A stretch of DNA of 44,122 nucleotides, taken from assembly GCF_029975155.1 (NCBI RefSeq), contig NZ_JARKPQ010000365.1, positions 1 to 44,122 on the forward strand, read 5' to 3'. Shown here in pieces: positions 15,615 through 22,395 of this stretch; the first letter of the stretch is position 1, and the number at the start of each line of letters is the position of its first letter. Made by a program: the position numbers and the translations under genes. Under the pieces are notes generated by a model, which was not told the DNA's origin, did no database searches, and saw only the letters and a program-made list of their open reading frames with translations. This DNA comes from Propionicimonas sp. GTDB lineage: Bacteria; Actinomycetota; Actinomycetes; Propionibacteriales; Propionibacteriaceae.

Positions 15615-16481
15615 GTGCAGAACCGGACCATCGGCAATCGCCAGGTGAGCGCCATCGGATTGGGCGCGATGCCCATGTCGATCGAGGGCCGGCCGGAGCG
15701 CGAACAGTCCATCGCCACGATCCACGCCGCGCTCGACGCAGGCATCACGCTGATCGACACCGCGGACGCGTACTGCCTCGGCCCGGACGAGATGGGCCAC
15801 AACGAGGTGCTGATCGCCGAGGCCCTGGCCAGCTACGGCGCCGACACCAGCCACGTCCTCGTCGCGACCAAGGGCGGCCACCTCCGTCCCGGCGACGGCA
15901 GCTGGACCCACAATGGCGACCCGGCCTACCTCACGCAGGCCGCGAAGGCCTCCGCGTCCCGGCTCGGGGTGGACGCGATCGGGCTCTACCAGTTCCACCG
16001 GCCCGACCCGAACGTGCCCTACGCCGACTCGATCGGCGCACTGGCCGACCTGCTCGATGAGGGCGTGATCCAGTCGGCCGGCATCTCCAACGCCTCGATC
16101 GCCCAGATCGACGAGGCGCGGTCGATCCTCGGCGACCGGCTGGTGTCGGTGCAGAACCAGTTCAGCCCCCGGCACACGGACAGCCTCGCCGAACTCGAGC
16201 ACTGTGCGGAGCTGGGCCTCGCCTTCCTGCCGTGGAGCCCGCTGGGCGGCATCGGCCGGGCCTCACAGGTCGGCGCCACGCAGAGCGTGATGTCCGAGAT
16301 CGCCCTGGCCCGCGAGGTGTCGCCGTACCAGGTGGTCCTGGCGTGGGAGCTGTCGCTCGCGCCGGTGGTGATCCCGATTCCCGGCGCGTCACGGCCGGCG
16401 TCGATCCTCGATTCCGCCAAGGCGGCCGACCTGGAGCTGGACGCCGCCGAACTCGTCCGGATCGAGAACTACCTGATCTGA
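15615..16481 (+). CDS. Aldo/keto reductase
   Basis: The product is 288 residues with the AKR (beta/alpha)8 pattern: GLGAMPMS, LIDTADAYCLGPDEMGHNEVLIAEAL with the Asp/Tyr active-site pair, VATKGG with the Lys, and YQFHRPDPNVPYADSIGAL. NADP-binding segments appear as SVQNQFSP, LPWSPLGG and IPIPGASRP. It should reduce carbonyls with NADPH in the cytoplasm; the substrate is unknown. GTG 15615 has a GAGGAGGA site 6 bases upstream, and TAGCGT at 15584-15589 is a -10 box. It follows the flavodoxin on the same strand after 154 bases, but separate promoters suggest separate units. Confidence 0.92.
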   Translation: MQNRTIGNRQVSAIGLGAMPMSIEGRPEREQSIATIHAALDAGITLIDTADAYCLGPDEMGHNEVLIAEALASYGADTSHVLVATKGGHLRPGDGSWTHNGDPAYLTQAAKASASRLGVDAIGLYQFHRPDPNVPYADSIGALADLLDEGVIQSAGISNASIAQIDEARSILGDRLVSVQNQFSPRHTDSLAELEHCAELGLAFLPWSPLGGIGRASQVGATQSVMSEIALAREVSPYQVVLAWELSLAPVVIPIPGASRPASILDSAKAADLELDAAELVRIENYLI

Positions 16482-17038
16482 GCCCTGCGCCCCGGCAGGC
16501 CTTGTCAACCGCAGAATCGGAGCGTCCATACCGTCCCTTCGCGGGCATCCTCGCGCCCCCGCAGCGCGGATACGCACTTCTACTCAGCCAAGACTGTGCA
16601 TAACGAGGGCTGCGAAGCAATACGGTGAATTCCACGAGGGGGAGGGGAATGCCCGACGGGTAGCCATCGGGTCGCGCACGAATCGGGGGAATCGTGCACG
16701 GGAACACCGCCATCAGGACCGATCCCGTCGGCGCAGGCTGATCCGCCGGACCGTCGACCAGACGCAGTGATGAGTTCCCGGGATTCGAAGGCTACCCGAC
16801 GCGGCAGGCGCCGATCCGAGTCGGCAGCACGCTGTCGGGGGGAGCTGAAGCGACGCGTCCCACAGGCGCGGAGGGGAACCACACGGGTCTTCGCGGGATG
16901 TCGCTCATTCGCCGACTCGGCCGGAGTCACAGCGCAGGCCGGCCCGGAATAATCCGGTCCGGTCTGCGCTTGCTCATCTGTTGACCCTGCCGCCTGTCGC
17001 CGCGGCGGCCACACATCTTCCGTCCCAAAGGTGAATTC
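16482..17038. other. 557-bp non-coding leader region of the MFS gene
   Basis: No convincing gene is visible. A 61-codon Arg/Ser-rich frame (16767-16952) has no ribosome site and its stop lies inside the hairpin at 16931. The region is less codon-biased than its neighbours and may hold a long 5' leader. Confidence 0.5.
16931..16970 (+). terminator. Terminator/attenuator-like hairpin before the MFS gene
   Basis: AGCGCAGGCCGGCCCGGA and TCCGGTCCGGTCTGCGCT pair over 18 positions (one G-U, one mismatch) around a four-base ATAA loop. It lies 68 bases before the exporter start with no gene ending nearby, so attenuation of the exporter transcript is possible. Confidence 0.5.
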
Positions 17039-18487
17039 ATGACCCTTGCCGACCAGGCCCCGACCACCACCGCGTCCGACCGGTTGCCGGCCCAGTCCGT
17101 CCGCGTTCTGGCGGTGCTGCTCGTGGGCGCGTTCGTCGTGATCCTGAACGAGACCGCGCTCAACGTCGCGCTGTCCCGGATCATGACCGACCTGGCCATC
17201 GACGAGCGCACCGCCCAGTGGCTGACCACCGGCTTCATGCTGACCATGGCCGTGGTGATCCCGGTCACGGGCTGGCTGATGGAACGCTTTGCGACCAGGA
17301 CGGTGTTCACCCTTGCCATGTCGCTGTTCAGCGTCGGCACCCTGATCGCAGCGCTCGGCTGGGCGTTCCCCAGCCTGCTCGCCGGACGGCTGGTGCAGGC
17401 CAGCGGCACGGCGATCATGATGCCGCTGCTGATGACCACGGTGATGGAACTCGTCCCGTCCGGTCAGCGCGGCCGGGTGATGGGCACCATCAGCCTGGTG
17501 ATCTCGGCCGCACCCGCGATCGGCCCGACCATGTCCGGGGTGATCCTGCAGTTCCTGCCCTGGCGGTTCGTGTTCGCGCTCGTCCTGCCGATCGCGCTGA
17601 CGATCCTCATCATCGGGCTGCGGCGGGTCCCCAACCTCAACGAGCCGGTACGCGTGAGGCTGGACGCGCTCAGCGTGCCCCTCACGGCGCTCGGCTTCGG
17701 CGGTCTGGTCTACGGGCTGAGCCAGGTCGGCAGCCCCAACACCGCGGCGATGGAGATCGCCCTCGGCGCCGGCGTGGTCGGGCTGGGCCTGTTCATCTGG
17801 CGCCAGCTGGTGCTGCAGCGCACCGACTCCGCGCTGCTCGACCTGCGTACCTTCACCCACCCGATCTTCGCGACCACGATCGCGGTGATGGCGATCGCCA
17901 TGGCGGTGCTGTTCGGCACGATCATCGCGCTGCCGCTGCTGCTGCAGCAGGTGCTGCACGCCGAGCCGTTGTACGTCGGGCTGCTGCTGTTGCCCGGTGC
18001 GCTGCTGATGGGCCTGCTCGGACCGGTCGTCGGCCGGCTGTACGACCGGGTCGGACCGCGCTGGCTGCTGGTGCCGGGGTCGGTGGCGGTGCTGGCGTCG
18101 CTGGGGCTGTTCACCCAGGTGTCCCCGCTCCTGCCCTGGTGGGAGCTGCTGGCCGCGCACATGCTGCTGAGCCTCGGCCTGGCGTTCCTGTTCACGCCGC
18201 TGTTCACGATCGCGCTCGGCTCGCTGCCGCCGCACCTGTACGGCCACGGGTCGGCCGTGGTGGGCACCGTCCAGCAGGTCGCGGGCGCGGCGGGGACGGC
18301 GCTGTTCGTCACGGTGATGTCGACCGTGGCCGCCGCGCAACCGGCCGGGGCGGCGGCAGAACTCGCCCTCGCGACCGGTGCCCGGACGGCCTTCCTCGTC
18401 GTCGGCGCGCTCTGGCTGCTGGCGATCGTCGGCGTGACCTTCCTGCGCAAGCCCGAGGACGCGCCGGTCGGGGCGCCCGTCCACTGA
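17039..18487 (+). CDS. MFS multidrug exporter, DHA2 (14-helix) type
   Basis: The product is 482 residues with 13-14 hydrophobic segments. It resembles the EmrB/QacA/LmrB group: ALNVALSRIMTDLAIDERTAQWLTTGFMLTMAVVIPVTGWLMERF is the typical first-repeat region, followed by motif A-like RFATRTVF and motif C-like ISAAPAIGPTMSGVI. It is a proton-driven inner-membrane exporter, likely for hydrophobic drugs or metabolites; the substrate is not predictable. ATG 17039 has AAAGGTG six bases upstream. The unusually long upstream region with an 18-bp hairpin suggests transcript-level control. No TetR- or MarR-type regulator is adjacent. Confidence 0.92.
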   Translation: MTLADQAPTTTASDRLPAQSVRVLAVLLVGAFVVILNETALNVALSRIMTDLAIDERTAQWLTTGFMLTMAVVIPVTGWLMERFATRTVFTLAMSLFSVGTLIAALGWAFPSLLAGRLVQASGTAIMMPLLMTTVMELVPSGQRGRVMGTISLVISAAPAIGPTMSGVILQFLPWRFVFALVLPIALTILIIGLRRVPNLNEPVRVRLDALSVPLTALGFGGLVYGLSQVGSPNTAAMEIALGAGVVGLGLFIWRQLVLQRTDSALLDLRTFTHPIFATTIAVMAIAMAVLFGTIIALPLLLQQVLHAEPLYVGLLLLPGALLMGLLGPVVGRLYDRVGPRWLLVPGSVAVLASLGLFTQVSPLLPWWELLAAHMLLSLGLAFLFTPLFTIALGSLPPHLYGHGSAVVGTVQQVAGAAGTALFVTVMSTVAAAQPAGAAAELALATGARTAFLVVGALWLLAIVGVTFLRKPEDAPVGAPVH

Positions 18488-18500
18488 GGTGTCCTCCCCC

Positions 18501-18575
18501 AACCGTTTGGTCGAGTACCCCCCAACCGTTGGTCGAGCTTGGCCTGCCCTGAGCCTGGCGAAGGGTCGAGACCCC
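18501..18575. repeat. TTGGTCGAG element (family c), one full and one partial copy
   Basis: A partial copy (AACCGTTTGGTCGAG, 18501-18515) is followed by a full copy from 18525 containing TTGGTCGAGCTTGGCCTG, CCTGAGCCTGGCGAAGG and GTCGAGACC. It lies between the MFS and Nudix genes. Confidence 0.75.
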
Positions 18576-18613
18576 GGATCGAGCCCTCCTTCGCGTGAGC
18601 GTAGGGTGCTGGG

Positions 18614-19090
18614 GTGCCAACGCCCGAGTTCGTCCTGTCCCTGCGCGAGAAGGTGGGGAACACCCGCCTGTGGCTCTCCGGCGCGACGGCGGTGGTCGTC
18701 CGGGACGGTCACCGGGAGGAAGAGGTCCTGCTCGTCCGCCGCGCCGACACCGGTAGCTGGACGCCGGTCGCCGGCATCGTCGACCCGGCGGAGCACCCGC
18801 ACCTGACCGCTGTCCGCGAGGTCGAGGAGGAGGCCGGGATCGTCGTCGAGATCGAGCGGCTGGTCTGGCTGACCGTGACCGAGGTGATCACCTACGACAA
18901 CGGTGACCAGACCCAGTACATCGACCACGTGTTCCGCTGCCGCTGGGTCAGTGGCGAGCCGTACCCCGCTGACGGCGAGGCCTCCGCCGCCGCGTTCTTC
19001 CCGCTGTCGGAGCTGCCCCCGATGTCGCCGCGGCACGCCGAGCAGGTCCGCGTCGCGATCGCCGACGAGCCGGAGTGCCGCCTCGGCTGA
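18614..19090 (+). CDS. Nudix hydrolase
   Basis: The product is 158 residues. The Nudix box G-x5-E-x7-REVEEEAG is complete (GIVDPAE...REVEEEAGIVV, about residues 54-77), so Mg-dependent pyrophosphohydrolase activity on a nucleoside-diphosphate-linked compound is expected. The preceding strand (ATAVVVRDGHREEEVLLVRRADTGSWTPVAG) is typical of the ADP-ribose/NADH-like branch, but the substrate is unproven. GTG 18614 follows TAGGGT (18602-18607) by exactly six bases, the arrangement of a leaderless transcript; no ribosome site exists. Confidence 0.92.
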   Translation: MPTPEFVLSLREKVGNTRLWLSGATAVVVRDGHREEEVLLVRRADTGSWTPVAGIVDPAEHPHLTAVREVEEEAGIVVEIERLVWLTVTEVITYDNGDQTQYIDHVFRCRWVSGEPYPADGEASAAAFFPLSELPPMSPRHAEQVRVAIADEPECRLG

Positions 19091-19102
19091 CCCCGAACGA
19101 CC

Positions 19103-19127
19103 GGGGACAGGTCCCATTCCCGTTCAC
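19103..19127 (+). repeat. Solitary arm of the GGGGACAGGTCCC element
   Basis: GGGGACAGGTCCCATTCCCG plus TTCAC is a single arm of family (a), 12 bases after the Nudix stop. No close inverted partner is present; the diverged units at 19258-19401 may be related. Confidence 0.75.
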
Positions 19128-19186
19128 CCGGCCGAGCGGAGACGGTTCCCTCTCGGTCCGCTCAGTCGCCCCCGGGCCCGCGCAAA

Positions 19187-19224
19187 GTGGACTCAAACCG
19201 TCGACTTCGGCGGTCTCAGTCCAC
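19187..19224. repeat. GTGGACT ... AGTCCAC inverted repeat
   Basis: GTGGACT (19187-19193) and AGTCCAC (19218-19224) flank a GC-rich core containing CGTCGACTTCGGCGG. A similar hairpin lies at 26363-26411. Confidence 0.5.
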
Positions 19225-19257
19225 TCTCTCAAGTCCAGCTGCCGGTGGAACGGGGGG

Positions 19258-19401
19258 TGAACGGAAAGGGACCCGTCCCCTTACTGTTCAAGTCCAACTG
19301 CCGGCGGAACGAGGGGTGAACGGAAAGGGACCCGTCCCCTTACTGTTCACTGCCGGCGGAACGAGGGGTGAACGGAAAGGGACCCGTCCCCTTACTGTTC
19401 A
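19258..19401 (+). repeat. Three 33-bp units related to the GGGGACAGG family
   Basis: Units at 19258-19290, 19317-19349 and 19369-19401 are identical: TGAACGGAAAGGGACCCGTC followed by CCCTTACTGTTCA. Each is an imperfect inverted repeat (TGAAC/GTTCA outside, GGGAC/GTCCC inside). Spacers share CTGCCGGCGGAACGAGG. The last unit ends 41 bases before the antiporter start. Confidence 0.9.
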
Positions 19402-19442
19402 GGTCGGGGAAGATGGTCTCCCGACATCGAGAGGAGCCGCAC

Positions 19443-21215
19443 GTGAGCCTCGAACTGGTTGCGATCATCGGCGTCCTGCTGGTGGTGGCCGTCTCGGTGA
19501 TCGCACCGCGGGTGGGGGTGGCCGCGCCGCTGTTGCTGGTCCTGCTGGGTCTGGCGGTGAACCTGCTGCCCTTCGTCGAGCGGGTGGCGGTGCCGCCGGA
19601 ATGGATCCTGGGCGGGATCCTGCCGCCGCTGCTGTACTCCGCCGCCGTGGGCACGCCGACCATGGAGTTCCGCAGGGACTTCCGGCTGATCTCGGCGTTC
19701 TCCGTGATCCTGGTGGTGGTCTCGTCCCTCCTGGTCGGGCTCGCGGCCTGCGCCCTCGTCCCGGGTCTCCCGCTCGGTGTCGGGATCGCCCTCGGCGCGA
19801 TCGTCAGCCCGACGGACGCCGTGGCGACCGCCGTGATCCGCCAGGCCGGGGTGTCGCAGCGGATCGTGACCGTCCTCGAGGGCGAGAGTCTGCTCAACGA
19901 CGCGTCCGCCCTGGTGCTGCTGCGCTCGGCCGTGGCGGCGGTCGGCGTGTCGATCTCGGTCTGGCAGGTCTCCCTCGACTTCCTGTGGGCCGTCGCCGCG
20001 GCCGTCGCGATCGGCTTCGTCGTAGGCAAGCTGAACCTCAGCGTCCGCTCCCGGATCACGCAGGTCACCAGCAACGTCACGCTCTCCCTCGTGGTGCCGT
20101 TCATCGCCTACCTGCCCGCCGAGCACCTCGGCGCGTCCGGGCTGGTCGCGGCGGTCACCGCCGGCCTGGTCACCGGCTACGGCTCGCCCCGGCGGCTCGG
20201 CGCGGAGGAGCGGCTCACCGAACGAGCGGTCTGGCGCACCATCGAACTGCTGCTGGAGAGCGCGGTGTTCCTGCTGGTCGGGCTGGAGGCGCCCACCCTC
20301 GCCGCCGACCTGCTGGACGCCCACGGCAGCCTCGGCCTCGCCGTGGTCGTCGCTGTGGTGGCAGCCACGCTCGCGATCGCCGTCCGGGCCGTGTTCGTGG
20401 CGTGGTCGGTCTGGACGCTCGCCCGCCGCAACCGGCGAACGCCGGCCGTCCGGCAGCACCTCACCCGACTCCAGGACAGACTCGCGGACGGGGAGGTGCC
20501 CGAACTCGGCCATCCCGACCGACCGTCCCGCAAGGACCGCAAGGTGCGGCGGATGGCCCGGCAGGCCGGCGCGACCGAGGGCTCCCACGAGGCGCAGCTC
20601 GGCCGCTGGCAGCGCCTCGTCCAGCAACGGCTCGCCGATCTCGACTACCTCGCGGCGGAGCAGTTCGGCTGGCGCGAGGGCGTGATCCTGGTCTGGGCCG
20701 GCATGCGCGGCGCGGTCACGATCGCCGCGGCCCAGACCCTGCCGTCCGGAACGCCGCACCGCTCGCTGCTGATCCTCGCCGCCGCGCTGGTGGCCGTGGG
20801 GACGCTGCTGGTCCAGGGCTCCACCCTCGGCTGGCTCGCCGGACGGCTCGGGCTCACCGGCCACACCTCGGACGACGACCCCGAGCAGTGGGAGGCCCTG
20901 CAGGCCGAACTGAACCGGGCGGCGTTCGCGCGCCTCACCTCCGGCGAGCTGGAGTCCTTCCCGCCCGAACTCGTCGAGAAGGCGCGCGAGCGGCTCGCCC
21001 GCACCCCTTCCGACGATGACGACTTCCGTCCCGGCAGCCCGGCCGCGCGAGAGCGGATGCGCACGTTCCGGCAGCTGCGGCTGGACCTGATCGCCGCCCA
21101 GCGCGACGAACTGATCGCCCTGCGCAACCTGGGTACCTACCCGTCCGGCATGCTGGACGCCGCCCTCGCCCAGCTGGACGCAGAGCAGATCGGCATCGAA
21201 CTCCACCGCACCTGA
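19443..21215 (+). CDS. Na+/H+ antiporter, CPA1/NhaP type
   Basis: The product is 590 residues. About twelve membrane helices cover the first 350 residues; ion-site motifs are GAIVSPTDAVATA (the conserved Asp) and EGESLLNDASALVL. It should exchange Na+ or K+ for H+ at the cytoplasmic membrane. The hydrophilic middle (about 345-420; RLQDRLADGEVPELGHPDRPSRKDRKVRRMARQAG) is followed by one more helical hairpin (GVILVWAGMRGAVTIAAAQTLP) typical of the family, then a charged C-terminal tail of about 130 residues that could be regulatory. GTG 19443 has AGGAG six bases upstream; frames that extend farther upstream run into the repeat units and are rejected. Confidence 0.9.
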   Translation: MSLELVAIIGVLLVVAVSVIAPRVGVAAPLLLVLLGLAVNLLPFVERVAVPPEWILGGILPPLLYSAAVGTPTMEFRRDFRLISAFSVILVVVSSLLVGLAACALVPGLPLGVGIALGAIVSPTDAVATAVIRQAGVSQRIVTVLEGESLLNDASALVLLRSAVAAVGVSISVWQVSLDFLWAVAAAVAIGFVVGKLNLSVRSRITQVTSNVTLSLVVPFIAYLPAEHLGASGLVAAVTAGLVTGYGSPRRLGAEERLTERAVWRTIELLLESAVFLLVGLEAPTLAADLLDAHGSLGLAVVVAVVAATLAIAVRAVFVAWSVWTLARRNRRTPAVRQHLTRLQDRLADGEVPELGHPDRPSRKDRKVRRMARQAGATEGSHEAQLGRWQRLVQQRLADLDYLAAEQFGWREGVILVWAGMRGAVTIAAAQTLPSGTPHRSLLILAAALVAVGTLLVQGSTLGWLAGRLGLTGHTSDDDPEQWEALQAELNRAAFARLTSGELESFPPELVEKARERLARTPSDDDDFRPGSPAARERMRTFRQLRLDLIAAQRDELIALRNLGTYPSGMLDAALAQLDAEQIGIELHRT

Positions 21216-21274
21216 CCCCTTCCGCCGAGGTGGACGGATACCATCGCCGCACAACCGGACGAGGAAGGACGCCG

Positions 21275-22240
21275 ATGCCGCCGTTCGCGGAACTGCACCT
21301 GCACCTGGAAGGCACGCTCGAGGCGGAGATGGTCCTCGAGCTGGCCGAGCGGAACCACGTCCGGCTGCCGTACGCCGACCTCGACGACCTGCGCGCCCGC
21401 TACTCCTACGCCAGCCTGCAGGACTTCCTCGACCTCTATTACGCCAACATGCAGGTGCTGCGCACCGAGGCCGACTTCGCCGAACTCACCGACGCCTACC
21501 TGGCCAGGGCCGCCGCAGCGGGCGTGGTGCGCGCCGAGGTCTTCTGCGACCTGCAGGCGCACACCGCGCGGGGCGTCCCGGCGCCGGTGGTGCTGGCCGG
21601 GGTGACGGACGCGCTGTCCCGCTCCGAGGCCGACCACGGGGTGAGCTCCGGCCTGATCGTGACCTTCCTGCGCCACCTGCCCGCCGCGGACGCCGAACGC
21701 GCCTACGCCGAGGCGCTGGCCACCGGGGTCGAGTTGCTGGGCATCGGGCTGTGTTCGTCGGAGGTCGGCTTCCCGGCCGCCCCGTTCGCGGACCTGTACG
21801 CCCGCGCGCGGGCCGACGGACTGCGCACCGTCGCCCACGCCGGAGAGGAGGGGGACGCGAGCTACGTCCGGGAGGCTCTGGACCAGCTCGGCGCCGAGCG
21901 GATCGACCACGGCATCAATGCGATGAGAGACCCTTCGCTGGTGCAGCACCTGGCCGAGCGGCAGATCCCGCTGACGGTGTGTCCGCTGTCGAACGTGCGG
22001 CTGAAAGCCGTGCCGTCACTCGCCGAGCACCCGCTGCCCGCCATGCTGGACGCCGGCCTGCTGGTGTGCGTGAACTCCGACGACCCCGCCTACTTCGGCG
22101 GCTACCTCGACGACAACCTCGCCGTCGTCCGGGACGCCTTCGGCCTCACCGAGGACCACCTGGCGACCCTCGCGGCGAACAGCATCAAGGCATCGTTCCT
22201 TCCCGAGTCGGAGAAGGCCCGCATGCTGAGTGCCGGCTGA
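21275..22240 (+). CDS. Adenine/adenosine deaminase (ADE-like branch)
   Basis: The product is 321 residues, amidohydrolase fold. Zinc ligands and catalytic residues are visible: HLHLEGT (His8, His10), HAGEEG (His188, Glu191), RIDHGI (His212) and NSDDPAYFGGY (Asp269/270). The DDPAYFGGYLDDN segment and HAGEEG...YVREAL fit the adenine deaminase branch better than classic adenosine deaminase, so hydrolysis of adenine to hypoxanthine is the more likely reaction. The usual LDSSE before the HAG strand reads LCSSE (Cys160). ATG 21275 has GAGGAAGG, with TACCAT as a -10 box. It would serve purine salvage. Confidence 0.88.
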   Translation: MPPFAELHLHLEGTLEAEMVLELAERNHVRLPYADLDDLRARYSYASLQDFLDLYYANMQVLRTEADFAELTDAYLARAAAAGVVRAEVFCDLQAHTARGVPAPVVLAGVTDALSRSEADHGVSSGLIVTFLRHLPAADAERAYAEALATGVELLGIGLCSSEVGFPAAPFADLYARARADGLRTVAHAGEEGDASYVREALDQLGAERIDHGINAMRDPSLVQHLAERQIPLTVCPLSNVRLKAVPSLAEHPLPAMLDAGLLVCVNSDDPAYFGGYLDDNLAVVRDAFGLTEDHLATLAANSIKASFLPESEKARMLSAG

Positions 22241-22250
22241 GCCCTGGTCC

Positions 22251-22277
22251 ACCGAAACCGCTCGAGCTTGTCGAGAC
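22251..22277. repeat. Short CTCGAGCTTGTCGAGAC element (family c)
   Basis: ACCGCTCGAGCTTGTCGAGA is a truncated family-c repeat after the deaminase stop; GCTGGCTGAGC is then repeated in the following 80 bases. Confidence 0.5.
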
Positions 22278-22395
22278 GCACTCGATCGCTGGCTCCGAGC
22301 TGAGCCCGACTGCTGGCTGAGCGTCCCTACGTGCTGGCTGAGCTCGACGACGCCCGGTGCCCTTCGTTGACGACCGCTCGTTCCTCGCGGTCTCC

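Noticed and set aside
16767..16952. 61-codon Arg-rich gene
   Set aside because: Weak start, composition like random GC-rich DNA; kept only as a possible leader frame in the findings.
16580..19117. 845-codon open frame on the minus strand
   Set aside because: Antisense to the MFS and Nudix genes; Arg/His/Gln-rich without any motif.
19368..19442. Upstream extension of the antiporter (start at 19368)
   Set aside because: The extra codons are made of repeat-unit DNA, whereas GTG 19443 has its own ribosome site.
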